Part shown: piece after piece, positions 23,274-35,777 of the stretch
How the letters are laid out: each line of letters starts with the position of its first letter
Position numbering within the stretch: position 1 is the first letter of the stretch
DNA from: Nemertoderma westbladi
Taxonomy: Eukaryota; Xenacoelomorpha; Nemertodermatida; Nemertodermatidae
Assembly: GCA_032718475.1 (NCBI GenBank)
Contig: JAUCBJ010006470.1
Span: 1 to 62,000, forward strand
Length of the DNA stretch: 62,000 bases
Reading direction: 5' to 3'
Notes under the pieces: model-generated
Database searches by the model: none
What the model saw: the letters and a program-made list of their open reading frames with translations, nothing else
What the model was told of the DNA's origin: nothing
Made by a program: the position numbers and the translations under genes

Positions 23274-24389
23274 CTATCGCCACGGTCTGTAGGGGGTACG
23301 GCCTTTAGAATTGCTAGTGAGTTTCGTCAAGTAAAATCCTCCAAGTTTCAGGCATTTAACTGTCCCTTGGGCAGTGTCTATGGCTCCCTTCGCTGTCGGG
23401 GCTGATTTCAAGTCTTTGTCTATGTAAATATCCCGTTGGATATTATTTATGACCGGAGGTAGAAATTCATCCCTATGGTCATCAGCCGTCCAATGTAGTC
23501 GTAAGTCGGGTGTTGTATTTAATATGTTACATGATTCTAATAGGGGGGCATGCAACTTTCGCTCAGTCATCGGGGATACGATGTCAGGTTCGCTATATTT
23601 CGAAAGAAAACAGTCTTGATCGGACAACAGGAGTGCGTCACTGTCACTGTCTGTTTGGTCGGGGGTCGTCAGTGTGTCTTCTTCAGTAACTATTGTTTCG
23701 TAACATAGATGTGTCACTAGGTTGCAAGCGTCGGTGTCTGTTTTCGTCGGTCCCTTCCGTTCTAACAGGGTCTTTTGTGAAGGACCGGTACAGAACCATC
23801 CTACTCTCGTCCGACAGGCGTAGGCCAACATTGGTTTTGGATGTCTAGGTCGTTTCTCTAGAATTTCTAGAGCCTCGGGAACGTTCTGACCTATCAGCAT
23901 CCATACGCCTGGATAGTCCGGGGTGAAACGGGGAATATTATGGCTGTGTATAAGGGCGTCGTCATCCCAGTCGTAAGCCTTGGCCTGACTTTTTGCAAAG
24001 TTACGAATGACAACCATCTTAATATTAGAGACCCTGTCTCGGCCACTGGTGTCCTGTGGAGTAGATAGGGATGCCTTGTAGTACTTTGTCTCAATTCTTG
24101 ATTGCCAAAGTTTCATTATCCCAGACAGCGTTAATTTCATATTGTGTCCTCGTTCCCCGGCGAACAAGGATTCTGCTAGCTCTGCATCTATGAAGGTGCC
24201 CATACTTCCAGTGTCCATGAGGGCGTTGACTACGACGCTGTTACTTCCCGCATGGAGTCGGACTTGAAGCACTGGAAACTCTCGGACTCCGACGTCTCGA
24301 AACAGCTGAGTGCTCTCTACTTTAAAGCAATCATCTGATGTAGATTCCTCGTATGTAAAGGCTTCATATACACTGATGTGGTTACAGCA
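23274..24389 (-). pseudogene. Aspartic protease fused to RT remnant (BEL/Pao pol)
   Basis: The frame is open from just after the TAG at 24390. VNALMDTGSMGTFIDAEL supplies the DTGS catalytic motif of a retropepsin-like protease, which cleaves the polyprotein. The end of the frame (RDIYIDKDLKSAPTAKGAID...LKLGGFYLTKLTSNSKG) matches the sequence around and after the RT YVDD box, here degenerate as YIDK. The RT fingers and most of the palm between HWTADDHRDE and FLPPVINN are missing, so no active RT could be made. Confidence 0.7.
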
Positions 24390-24737
24390 CTAGTCGTCGT
24401 CAGAAAACTCACCGGGGAGGAATGCATCTGGTCCTTCGTCAGATGAGTCTGTCTCGTAGTCGGTGAAATGTACACGTTGGTCTGGTACCTCCTTCGGGGC
24501 CCGGTCTAGGTGCAACAAAGGGTGATGGGAGCCTTGACAGACTGGACAAGTTTTTACATTCACTAATCTACACTTACATCGCAAATGTCCTGGTCTAAGA
24601 CACAAAAAGCATGTCGACAAGTCTAAAACTGTCTGTCGTCTCTCCTTTAGTGTCTTCTTTAAGAAAGCATTACATTTCACAAGCGGATGTGAGTCTGTTT
24701 TACAAAGAGGGCACTTAGGGTCGGTATTGCTAGCCAT
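24390..24737 (-). CDS. Gag nucleocapsid-like zinc-knuckle segment
   Basis: 115 codons with paired CxxC...HxxxC knuckles: CPLCKTDSHPLVKC, CFLCLRPGHLRCKC and CPVCQGSHHPLLH. This is the standard BEL/Pao nucleic-acid-binding block between gag and protease, which packages element RNA. The frame ends in an acidic tail with TAG at 24390-24392, directly in frame with the protease coding region that follows, so the two are separated by one stop codon. Upstream the gag reading enters from another frame near 24750. Confidence 0.7.
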   Translation of the reverse strand: MASNTDPKCPLCKTDSHPLVKCNAFLKKTLKERRQTVLDLSTCFLCLRPGHLRCKCRLVNVKTCPVCQGSHHPLLHLDRAPKEVPDQRVHFTDYETDSSDEGPDAFLPGEFSDDD

Positions 24738-24986
24738 GATTGTGTTATAAGTTTTCGTGGCAGATTTTCGACTATCGCGTATATATGTGCTTTCTTTGGG
24801 GCACTACCAGCCTTGGGGGGAGGTGTCCTCCGGTTAAATTTACCCTGGCCACTGTGTTTGTTTTCATTTTGAGAATTTGCGTCACTATAGTATACACTCT
24901 CACATGACTCAGTGTCTGAACCAGAGCGATCCGAGGGACACTCCTCATAATTTGTGATGTAGGCATATTGCCTTTTGGTCGTCGCT

Positions 24987-25544
24987 TTATCGGTGCTCTT
25001 TGCATTGGAACGGGTGCTCTTTTCCCGGTTCATGGTGTTGAGATAAGAACGAGTCCATGTCGGGGAAGCATCTATGCTTAAGCTTGTAATAGTAAGTATA
25101 TCTGTCCCATCTAGTTCCCATGCAGCCCTTTGGCAACGCACTGGAAACAAACTGGACCATCATAATAGTATCATATACCTGCTTCTGTCCAAGCCAATCA
25201 AGTTGGCGAAAAATCTCCTCCACCTCATCTCTAAACTCTACGATCCCGTTTTGAGTGTTTCTGTTTTTAGAGATTAATCTGTCATACATATTACGTGCCA
25301 AACTTTCTTCGTTTCCATATCGCTCTTTTAAGGTATCCCAAACGGTGTTAATGCCGTCTACATGGCCCACATATTTTGCGGCCATCTGTTTTGGGGCTCC
25401 TTCCAGACAGCTTATTAAATACCTAAGCTTTTCACGTTTGCTTAATGGAGACTCTAGAATACTATCCTTACAGAATTCTGCAAAGGGTAGCCACTTCAGT
25501 TCGTCACCATCAAAAATTTTAAAATTTGGCCTGAGGAGACACAC
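24987..25544 (-). pseudogene. BEL/Pao Gag core (DUF1759-like)
   Basis: PNFKIFDGDELKWLPFAEFCKDSI is the characteristic 'P.F.G....W..F...F' start of the BEL/Pao capsid region; LSKREKLRYLISCLEGAPKQ and DTLKERYGNEESL continue it. The capsid region assembles the intracellular particle. A +1/-1 shift near 25100 carries the reading into the frame ending at 24677, which contains an acidic, Ser-rich linker to the zinc knuckles. Confidence 0.65.
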
Positions 25545-25546
25545 TG

Positions 25547-27680
25547 TCAGGCTTCATTCCTAGCCATATGCCTGGTTAGGTCGGCTTGTACTGCCGAAGA
25601 ATTTAACAGAATTTCGGTTAAATGTGAGCTTTGGTTGTTCTGGTATGCCATGTTTTCAGCATGAATGCCACTCACATCTGAGGCACGTTTCAGGATTTTC
25701 ACACCCTGTGATGCTGCTTGCGGGTCTGCTTTCCTATTGGTTAGTGTGATATGGTCTTGCATTAAGGCTAGTTGTTGTTCTAAGTTATCAGTTCTTAATG
25801 CTAGAGACTCGTTTTCATGCCACAAGGAATCATTTCTTTGTAACAAAGAATCATTTCTTTGTAACAAAGAATCAATGATTTCTCGTGAGTCGTCGTTGTC
25901 CAGGGGTCTGGGTTGTCTGACTTCTGGCACACGACTGTGAGTGTTATGTAGTTTGGGGCCTAATGGTGGTGCATAGGCCTCTGAAGGTGTAATGGAGTCA
26001 CCTTGGCGGATCACCTCAGTTGGAGTGTCTGGCGCAAACCTGACGCCACCTTTGGGGTAAGTCTTCCTCTGCCCGTTATTGGGGACTGGCGCCTGTCCGC
26101 CGAATGGCAATGGCATTCCTGGCCCCGGATACCGGGTCCCCACTACCAACGACGTAGTTGCGGCCAAGTGGGTTGATCCAGGAGCCAGGTGCCTTCCATT
26201 CGGTCTGTCTTGTTGGCTGTAATGGATGGTTTAAATCAGGCGGCTCTAGGGGTATCCTGTCTCTATTGTATGGAGGCAGGTCCGGCAGTGCCTGCCACTC
26301 TAACAGCTCTCTTTCGTCTGCCCCGAGAGTACCTACGACCTTCACTAGCATCGGTGGAGTTTCCTTCATCCGACAAAGCATAAGTCCCTCTATTTGGTCT
26401 ATCTCGTCCTCGGTTTGAACCTAACCTTTCCTTGCGCTGATTTTCACTTAATCTTTTTAGCACTATTTGATTCTGTAAAGCTATATCAGTTTCCAAGCAC
26501 TCGTTCCTCCGCTGGTTTGCGCTTAACTGTAACTCCATTTCTAATATCTCCTTATCGGCAACATGCTCTTCTGCCTGTGCTTGGATGTCACGCTCGGCTT
26601 CTATTCCGTCTAGAACTGCCATTGATTCAAGGCTAAAGGGGGCTAGACCCTTTCACCTCCTACGTAGTTCAGCCTCTCCCACTAAAGCTATGTAATGCTG
26701 TAGATGCCATGACATGGCGTCCATACCTTCATTTTCGTCGGAATCTTCCAAGTCTGTGCGCAAGTCTCGCAGTGCTACTGTACCGGAACAAGCCACATCC
26801 ATATCAGGGGGGATGGTCGGCCCATGTAGCCTTTTAAGGGCGAGTGCCTTCCCGGCTATCACAGCTACTTCTGCTAACTGCCTGCTGACTATGGCAGCTA
26901 ATTCAGCGTCATGATGTCTACTAGACACTTCCCAGAAGGCGGATAAAACTAGTCGGATTCTGCAGACTAGTTCTTTAATTTTAAAGTATGCAGCTGGGTT
27001 AGTTTTAGGGTCAGGCTGTACGGTTTGCAGCTCATGCGTAAGGGTTCAAATGCGCTGATTAAATTCGGCTACTTGACCATAGACCAACGCGGATAGTTCT
27101 CCCATGCTGCATGGGACCTGGGGAACCTTTAGCTTATATAGGTCCACCCACGCCATGTCATTAAACCGGAAGAACCTATGAAGCTCTGGGTGGTTGTAAT
27201 GTAAGCCTATTAAATGGTGCAATTCCTCCCCATAAACTTCCTGTTCAATAGCTACAGTCCAGTTGCTATTCTTTCCTGGTAACTGTCGATTTCCTCCAGC
27301 AGGCGAGCTAGTCTAGCCTGTGGGTGAACAGGGACGGTCTCGTCCGCAATGTTCTGAGAAAGGGTGTTGTCGCTCAGGGGATGTAATTCCTCATTGCTGT
27401 TAGGTGAGGGGGCGAACATAATGGGGGATGTGTTCACATCTAATAGTGATGGTGAACTTACTCCAGCTTGTACAGGGCTAGTTGTAAGTGGTTCTATGTT
27501 AGCGTTATTCACAATCCCTCCAGTAAACTGCCTAGTTCTAATGCGGGACCTGTCCCAAGATTTCTTGCTAGGGACGTGTGGCGCAACTGGGTTAATCGTA
27601 GGGTGAATTTCAGTAATAGGGACAGTTATAGCTGGTGGACGTCGAGCAAATGGCTCGGTCTCAGTATCCAATCTTGACAT
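25547..27680 (-). pseudogene. N-terminal Gag of the BEL/Pao element, split over several frames
   Basis: Segments at 27680-27252 (start MSRLDTETEPFARRPP), 26928-26653, 26622-26300 and 26381-25547 read as one Pro/Ser-rich and coiled-coil protein with frame changes between them. The last segment has a heptad-like repeat (LLQRNDSLLQRNDSLWHENE, about 25890-25830) typical of a coiled coil. Arg/Gly-rich RRYSRGRRKR lies in an alternative frame. Breaks show the copy is decayed. The start was taken as the first ATG of the first frame. Confidence 0.5.
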
Positions 27681-27689
27681 GGTGTTAGG

Positions 27690-29282
27690 TCAATATAATC
27701 TTTACACAAACAAGGTATGGTAGCTAAAAATAAGTTTTCAACTAAGTATTATTTCTGTAAAGTAAAGAATTAATCCAACTAAGTATTATTTCTGTAAAGT
27801 AAAGAATTAATCGTTAGTGGGGTTTTCTATTTGCGCCACCTAGAGAATAGGTAAGTTGACTATTATTAAGGATACAATGTTTTCTGCTCCCGCTGGGTGG
27901 CTTTATTTTCGACAAACTAAAGACGCCCTATAAACGAAATGGGAATAACAAGTATCACAGAAGTGTCTATGCAATTCTAGTCTCTCCGCTAGTAGTCCCT
28001 GTCTACAATGATTCCAGCAAATGCCATCCGCTACTGTCTATTCGGTGATGGTATTCAAGAATGTTGGTATGAATTACTGTTCAATGGGAAGTGGTGGGCC
28101 TTGAATTCCACGAATTGGGCAAGTAATTAGGTTACACAAGCCAATGAATGTGAGGAATGTCTAACCACTGTTGTATACTATTGGTGGTGAGGTGTACTAC
28201 GTCTTAACACTCGAGGAGAGTAAGCAGCACCAATGATGGGAATGGAATGTTATATGTCGCGACTAAGTAGGTTGAACAAAGGAGTTTTAGTCTGAGTGGA
28301 AGCCATCTGGTGACAAGATGTCTAGAACTGTACATCACGGTGGGGCGAGATGTGAATTGCCTTGGGGTCGGATTAAATTGCGAATTGCAATAAAATTACT
28401 GGTACTTGGTTAATGTGCAAGGCCTGTTTATTAATCTCAAGCAGGAGTGCTACTGAGATTATTCCTGCAAATAATGTTGTTAGGAATAAATATATGTGTC
28501 TGAAGTCGCCTGTAATCCAAACAAATGATTATGTTCAGAATGTAATTGGTGTGGGTGTCCATTCCCTTGAACTAAATACAAGGATTAATATACGTCAATA
28601 ACTGGCCAGTTTCTACCTGTTAAATAAACAGTTTAATGGCCTAGAGAAGAATGTAATAATTAAATATAGTGGTACGTAGGTAGTAAAACGTACTTACGAT
28701 ATATGGGGGGTTATAACACTATGTTACATGTTTATAATAATAAACAGTTAGTACGAAAGGTAAAACGTATGTACAGTAAAACAATGAAAAAATATACCGG
28801 GTTACTATTCACAAATGCTAGTATAATATTGTAACACATCAAACCAAACTACAGTATCACTCCAAATAATCGCGGGATTATCAATGTTATCTTTTGTCAA
28901 TAACGCTCTCCCTGTTTTGCAACTTTACGCTTCATGTGCCGCCGGTCCACGATTTTACGCCTCCCACACAGAACATAGCTCTTTACACGTCGTGGACAAT
29001 GTAATGTTTAAAATCCTTTAATAATGCGTCGACAAAGCATTCAGTTCTCAATATCAAATAAAATAAAAACATACGCAAATAACACAACACCAGTTCTACA
29101 CACAATTGAAGTAGTTTACTTACACGGAAGCCGCTGTGTGAAGTAGGTATAATAAAACTGCAGTTTTTATTATAGCCCACTACCACAGCACACTTGATGT
29201 TCGAGATGTTAATTTAACCAATTGTACGGGGGAAACACAGCCTTAGGGACAGTGTTTTGAAAGAGTATTTTACTGTCAATGG
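27690..29282. other. Leader region between gag and the right direct repeat
   Basis: Contains an exact tandem duplication of a ~37-bp segment (CAACTAAGTATTATTTCTG..., 27738-27811). No gene is supported. For an LTR element a 1.6 kb leader is long, so another insertion may be hidden here. Confidence 0.5.
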
Positions 29283-30182
29283 GAGGCTAACCTGGGGACA
29301 CCACGGCAAGTCTTTGTGTAGTTCTTATGAGTGCTATCATCAATACCTGCCACACAGCAGGAACACTCACGAAAGTGTGGGGGTATATATATATTATCTA
29401 ATATATATATCTTAACGGGATGTAGAATTAATTACTGTAAATATAAAGCTTCATCACTCACAAACTGCTTCAAAAGGGGGCGATAGTTACGTGTAAACCG
29501 TTCCGTTATGTTGTGTTGTTGGCTAGTAAATGTACGTATGACTTACATACATCACAGGTAGGACACTACATTGACTTAGTGCGTGATAAGCGCACAGTTT
29601 ACTCGTATCACTTGCATTGTTGGTAGATGATGTTTACTAGTTGGGAATAATATTGCAGTACTATGGACACACACACTCGCATTAAATGAACCGAATCTAT
29701 TACTGACAGGGCGCATTATCCACTCACAAAGTGGAAATCGAGTTGGTTTGATCACTGGTCCAGTATATTCATCAACAAGTAATGCAATAATAGTAAATGC
29801 AAACAATAAGTAATAAGATGTTAAATTGCAAGTGACAAGGTAAAATACTGCAAGTCGTAAAACTAACGTGACTTTCCATTCTATAAAATTGATGTAAAGT
29901 ACCTGAATATGATTCCAGGTTAGGCCTATAGTGTCAGGGTGAGCACTGGTTATATAAAGGTACAAACAAGGCTCAGTGAAATAGAACAGCCAATAAGACG
30001 CAATAAATACCGGCTTCGGTAGTTACCAATGAGAGTTCAGTAATACCACAACTGCTGCTAGGCAACATATAAACACCTTTATGGACTATTCAATGCACGT
30101 GAGACACAAATATTATATGCACTGAAATTGAATGATAATCTGATAAAAATATAAGATTACAGTCAGCATTTGCAGCAAAACC
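29283..30182 (-). repeat. Candidate 5' LTR (right copy of ~900-bp direct repeat)
   Basis: The second copy of the repeat at 17177-18085, same orientation, with a few percent divergence and small indels. Being upstream of gag on the minus strand, it would hold the promoter if these are LTRs. A conserved CCACACTTTCGTGAGTG segment followed by a TA-rich tract lies near its 3' end. Confidence 0.5.
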
Positions 30183-30540
30183 ATTAATTATATTATTGTA
30201 TGTAGTGAACCTAATTTATTTCTAATGAATATTTCTAGTAAAATTATCTGGATCAGGGTAGACATGGGGCGGGTGAATCTTATCCATGTGTTGTTTTTTC
30301 TACAAAAGCAGCTACGAGGAATTGTGGATTCATCCATAAAGCCTGGCAAAAGACGGCCGCAGATAAAAATGGTCAGTCTGCCCAAGTTACTCCAGTAAAA
30401 TATTCCAAATTACGCAGTTAACCCAAGGTCGAGGAACCCTATAACTGCGATCGGTTTGGTAGCCCTGCTGCTACCAATGGTCTACATGGTAACACTCATG
30501 GTGTAACTCTCACCCCTTGGAGTCCGGGTCGAACCCTCAC

Positions 30541-30742
30541 CTGGGACACCACCGTAGTAGACACTCTGGCTCCCAGTCACCTCCAACAGACACTCTTCGC
30601 TGGTGGCCACACTTCGGAGGGAGATGGACGACTGAAGAATAATAATGGATAGGGACACACAGGCCATGTACTTTAACACCCTGCGGGCCGCCACGGCCTG
30701 AGACAGCTGTCTTCCTGTAGGAGATGGTTTCCTCGCCTCCAT
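30541..30742 (-). CDS. Possible first coding exon of a host membrane or secreted protein
   Basis: A GC-rich stretch in AT-rich DNA. The minus-strand frame starts with ATG at 30742, has a basic N-terminus and one hydrophobic segment (VLKYMACVSLSIIILQSSIS, residues ~22-41) suitable as a signal anchor or signal peptide, and ends at CCCAG|GTGAGG, a strong splice-donor match at 30540/30541. No downstream exon could be recognised, since the retroelement lies to the left. It may be a fragment of an unrecognised repeat instead. Confidence 0.25.
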
Positions 30743-31095
30743 TCAGTGACCCCTGAACCCAGGTCCCACAGATTTCTCCTCCAGTGGTTCCTGGTGGCCA
30801 TCTTGGATGGGAATGCGGTTTCGGTGATGGCCATGACTGCACTGGGTAAACTGAAGTAAACTGAAGTGTCGTGATCAATAATTAATTATTTTAATTTAAT
30901 TTAATTTAATAGTAAATGGAATTTGACGGGTAAATATTATAAAAACAATGTTGGTATTTTTATTAAATCAGTACCCATATTGGAATATATAAATAATATT
31001 AATATTTATTGTTTTTGGGGCATGATAATAATACTAATAAATTAGAAATATTTTACATTTTTTTTATTTTTTTCAGAACTCATTTAAAAATAATA

Positions 31096-34000
31096 ATGGA
31101 GAAATCAAATCCTATTAGTGAAGAAATTCGCCATAAGTTAATCTCAAACAGAACTGAATTTATAGAGAATACATTAGTGGATATCAATTTGTTAGCCCAT
31201 CTTCAACAGGATTTCATACTATCATTCGATGAAGTTCAAAGAATAAACTCTAAAGTAACCGACCAGGACAAAACAGAAGCTCTACTTGAGATGATTCTTG
31301 ATAAAGATTCACAAGATGGTGTGCATTCCCTGTGTAACGCTTTAAATGAATCTCTACAATCTCATATTTCAAAAATTATTGACCCGACAGACAGTATGAG
31401 AGTATTATATAATGGTAAAGGTCAAAGTCCAAATACCTTTGAATCAAATTTAACTGAAACTCCAGAACATGTTCTAGAACGTTGGCTAGTTCCTAAGATT
31501 CCAGCGTTTCATATTCCACGAAAAGATTTAGTAACTCAAGTCCGAGACAACTTGAAGGAACTTAGAACTGCTAGTGGGTGGGTGGTTATCCATGGTATGG
31601 GTGGTCTGGGGAAGACAACCCTAGCTAAAGATTCCTTAAACGATACAGAGATTATCAATACATTCCCAGGTGGTATATTTTGGGTTTCGGTTGGACCAAT
31701 TGGAAAAGAAACCTTGCTGCAGAAAGTGAAAGAACTTTGTTTTCGACTCGACCACAAATATGACCAACCATTCAGTATTACATCCTGCAAATATGCTCTG
31801 AAGGAACTTTTCCACAAGAAATATCCGAGATCACTGATAATCCTAGATGATGTATGGGATTTAACAGTAATAGAAGCCTTTGATATCAACTGCCGAATTA
31901 TGGTCACCACAAGAGATGTAAATTGCATTCCCATGGATTATCAAAATGTGTTTCGGGTTCCAGTGGAGAGAGGATTAACTGATACTCAATGCTTGGAGTT
32001 ACTGAGCAAGTGGATGGAGAAGGAACCAAGGAATGTCTCAATTACTGAAGCTAAAGATGTTATTGCAAAGTGCAATGGATCACCATTGGCTATTAGTTTG
32101 GTTGGAGCAATGAAGAGGGATACACCAGAACTAACATGGAAATATTTTGAAGATCGCCTAGTTAAATTAGATGCTTCTTTATTGAGTTATAACAAATCAA
32201 TTAATATTACTATAGCAATTAGTATAGACCAGTTACCACAAGATCTTCAAGTTCTCTACTTCAAATTAGCTGTATTTAGTCAAGTTGAGTGTCTCGAATT
32301 CCATTCTGACATTGTAAGTAAGTTATGGGATTGTGATATCGGAGATACTATGGTGACCTTAAAAAAATTGTCAAATAAATCACTTCTTTCTTATAATTCG
32401 CATTCTAAGTTTTGGTCTTTACATCCACTGCTCATGGCATACATCGATGAAGAAGGAGATTCAACTGAGAGTCATAAACATTTGGTAAACATATATAAAG
32501 AGAAATGCCAAGGCGAATTTGGAAATTTATATGACGATGGGTATGTGCATGACTTCCTTGCCAGACATATGGCAAAAGCACAACTCTGGGAAGAAAGACA
32601 CCAATTATTAACCAACATTCTATGGATTAAAACCAAAATAGAGATAAGCGGTCCCTCAAGACTCATAGCTGATTACGACTTAGTTGACCATAAACATTCT
32701 GAGGAGCAATTACTAGAACAAACTGGTTACCGTTCTGTTATAAAACGATTCTGCGCAAATCTCACTGGCAAATTCAGTTGTGATATAATTCAAATTGGAT
32801 TGATGACAGAGAAAAGTTCAGATATTTATAAAAAGTCAAGGGAAATTGCTGTTAAAGGTGAACTATTTTTAAATTGTCAGTATACAATAGTGAACAAAGT
32901 TATTTATTTTTTATACATATATCTATCATAATAAATAATACTTAATCAATTAATGTTCCCTCAAGCTTTTACTTCAATTACATTTTTTCATTATTGGTAA
33001 TCACAGAACAAGCACAATGCCGTGTGTCAATTAAATACACCCTATATTTTTGTAATACATTTGAATTCTATTTCAATTTCAGACACGAAACTTTACTTTG
33101 ATCTATGCAACCCAGTCAACAAAATCGATGAGAAATCCGAAGAACAATTTTCAGTGAAGTTACTAGAAGATTACAAAACCCGACTAACTTATGGAATTCA
33201 GTACTCCTCTGATGGAAAAACGATTCTGATTTATGTTGATAACAAATTAATGATTTGCGATGCCGAAAGCGGGAAAAAGATTCTTACTGAAGATAAGATA
33301 AATATAAATTCATTTGTGTACGAAGCAAAATTATCTACTGATGGTAAACGGATCTGTTATCGCACATTTGATGGTTCAGTTCAGATTCGGGATGCTACTG
33401 ATGGGGAATTAATATTTGAACACTTTGATTCTCATTCGATAATAAACCAGGATGATATAACCAATCAGACTATTACAAACACTATCAACTTCCATCCCAA
33501 AGATTCCAACATAATTTGTTTTTCTTCCCAAAACGGATCAATAACTTGTAAGTTTCCTGACTCAATTATAACTTTGGACTCCAACTTCTCTTCATGGGTG
33601 GGAGTTTCTTTCTCACCGAGTGGAAAATACTTAGCCAGTTACACAAATAATCAACCAGATAATAAATTTTGGGACTTTATGAATTTGAATTCAATTCATG
33701 AGCCACTAGGAGTCTTTAAGTTTAGTAAAACTGGTACAGAATGTTTGGAATGGGTTTCAGACGAAACTATAATTGTAGTTTACAAAGATATTATTGACAC
33801 AAACAAGAAATGGCTCAGTGTATTTTTTCAGTGTTGGAATGTATTCCATTATAAGAAAGTTTGGGGATGTTATATATCTGCTGATTTCTACGACGTTGAG
33901 TTGCAGGGAATAAAATATATCAAGTCCAGTAATCTGGTACTGAGGAAAACGGGAGACCCATTCAGAGGGAGATCAGATATTGATATCCTGGATGCCAAAA

Positions 34001-35247
34001 CCGGAAAAATATTCCACCGAATGCCCTACTATTCAACCCACCCAATTAGATTACCGCTAAATTGCGTCGATATCAGTCCATCTGCACAGAATCTGTGTTA
34101 CTGGAATTTGGGTAAAGATAATGTATTAAAGGTTATACCCGTCAATACCAAATCATCCAGCAGTGGCATATCAACTGGATACTTGGAGATTCGAGCGGTT
34201 TTAGGTACGGAACCCGTGACCATAGCAGCGCGTACACTGTATTCCCTTCACATCATGGACATGGTGGGAAATATTAAACTAAATAAAGACGAAAAGAGTC
34301 TCATATGGGTGTTAAATGGATTAGAAAACAAACCGGTTTTCGCTTACGGGTGTATAAACGGTGTTATTCGGGTTTATTACAAAAATAAACTCATTCGTTT
34401 ACCAACAACCTCTGCTGACCGTGTAGAAGGGTTGGTTTTTGCTGCTCCATCGCACTATTTAGTTAGCGCGGCGGCTGATAAACTCATTGTGTGGAGCTAT
34501 AAAGACTCTGTCGAAATACTCTGCGAATTTTACCCCAATCGTGGGTCTATAATTAGGCAGTTAGTAGCATTGTATAGTAGCAACACTGTAGCAACCATAG
34601 ATGAGAATGGCAAACTAGTTCTTACCGATATTTTAACTGGGAAACATTCGGTTGTGGATTATAAATTCACAGTTGTGTCCTGGTTGAAAGTTTTACCGGA
34701 TTCTAAAAATATTCTTGTTTACTCGCACTTCAGTCACAGTTGGATAGTAAAAGTAACTGACAATGGATTCCAGGTTAATGAATTAGGGACTTTCAGTTTT
34801 TCAGCAGGCGGATTCTCTCCTAACAATTGTTCCTATTTAGCCGTAGCTAAGGGTTCAGTTGTACTAGTTTATACTAAAGATGGAATTCCATTTCATATAA
34901 ATAATAATACTTTGACTAAAGATGATTTAGATTTTAAAATAGAATCTAATAATTGGGTTGAACAATTATCCAGTATTACTGGTTATAATTATAAATGTTC
35001 TGCATTAATTAACAATATGGAAGGAGTCAGAGCTCTGAATTTTGTAAACAAAGATTGCGATACGATTATTATTAGAGGTGAATTAAATATTTCGTTGTAT
35101 TCAGTTGGAGGTGAATTTTTACAAAAACTTCCTATCAGAGCTGATGTTTCCGATGATACTATCAGCTGTTCCTTAAACTCATTGAAGTTTGTTGTTGTTG
35201 GTGAGGATACAAATATTTATATATTCAAACCTCTAACTGGAATTTAA
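31096..35247 (+). CDS. APAF1: APAF1-like apoptosome scaffold (CARD, NB-ARC, WD40)
   Basis: Two exons: 31096-32857 and 33083-35247, joined at AAAG|GTGAAC ... TTTCAG|AC, which preserves frame and gives about 1308 residues, close to vertebrate APAF1. Residues ~8-95 form a CARD, which binds a caspase CARD. NB-ARC: P-loop GMGGLGKTT (167-175), Walker B LIILDDVWD (247-255), sensor VTTRD (270-274), GSPLA (328-332), then a winged-helix with LHPLL in the MHD position. Exon 2 encodes a WD40 region (for example AFVY-poor blades with LSTDGKRICYRTFDGSVQIRD, VSFSPSGKYLASY, KLIVWSY). APAF1 oligomerises on (d)ATP exchange and activates initiator caspases. A second possible donor (AATT|GTCAGT, in the same phase) would add four codons. 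A polypyrimidine tract ending CAG at 31074-31076 suggests a 5'UTR intron, which is why the ATG at 31096 was chosen over an in-frame start at 31009. Confidence 0.88.
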
Positions 35248-35777
35248 CCTCGGTAGTTAATTCTATGGTTATTGTGAATTTAATTTTTGTTTAACCATAA
35301 AATATAATTATTATTTATTATTTATTATCAATGTTGTTAATTCAAAGTCTAGTCTAATTTGTGCACTGAATGAAATTATGTGGCCAAATCAAAAACAATC
35401 TCAGACTTTTCAAGGTGAATTATTAAGATTACGTACCACTGTAACCTGCTATTATCCATTAATTGATAATTTAACATTGAGACCAAATATCAATTAGACG
35501 ACACGGCAATTGCGTCCTTTTTTTACAATTATGCAAACATGAGCTTATTAACATATCACTTATAATATATACAATCATTTCGTAATGTTACAATTTTAGA
35601 ATAAAACTACATACATACTTGTTGCAAAGTACTTTAGAGTGTTCTGATCCTCGTGGCTTTATTTTCACTCACTAAGTAACGGTCGTTCGTGTAACAAAGC
35701 CACTCGGATCATCACAATGTAAAGTGCTACTTTACACACAAGTATGTAAATAGTTATTATTATTGCAGATAGTGAGT
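35248..35777. other. 3' flank of the APAF1-like gene
   Basis: AT-rich with no further ORF. A CATACTTGT...ACACAAGTATG inverted pair (about 35612-35746) forms a ~130-bp loose hairpin around CACTCTAAAG/GTAAAGTGC-like words. Confidence 0.4.

Larger units (their letters stand above)
17177..30182 (-). mobile_element. Degenerate, internally deleted BEL/Pao-like LTR retroelement
   Basis: On the minus strand there are, in order, frameshifted gag segments (27680-24987), a zinc-knuckle region (24737-24390), aspartic protease (~24272), a piece of reverse transcriptase thumb, and a BEL/Pao-type C-terminal domain (to ~22766), then an unrecognised broken frame (21290-18579). Two ~900-bp direct repeats (17177-18085 and 29283-30182) flank everything and are the best LTR candidates. 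The RT palm, RNase H and integrase are missing. Higher GC than the surroundings marks the coding part. TG...CA ends and a target duplication were not established, so the outer bounds are tentative. Confidence 0.55.
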
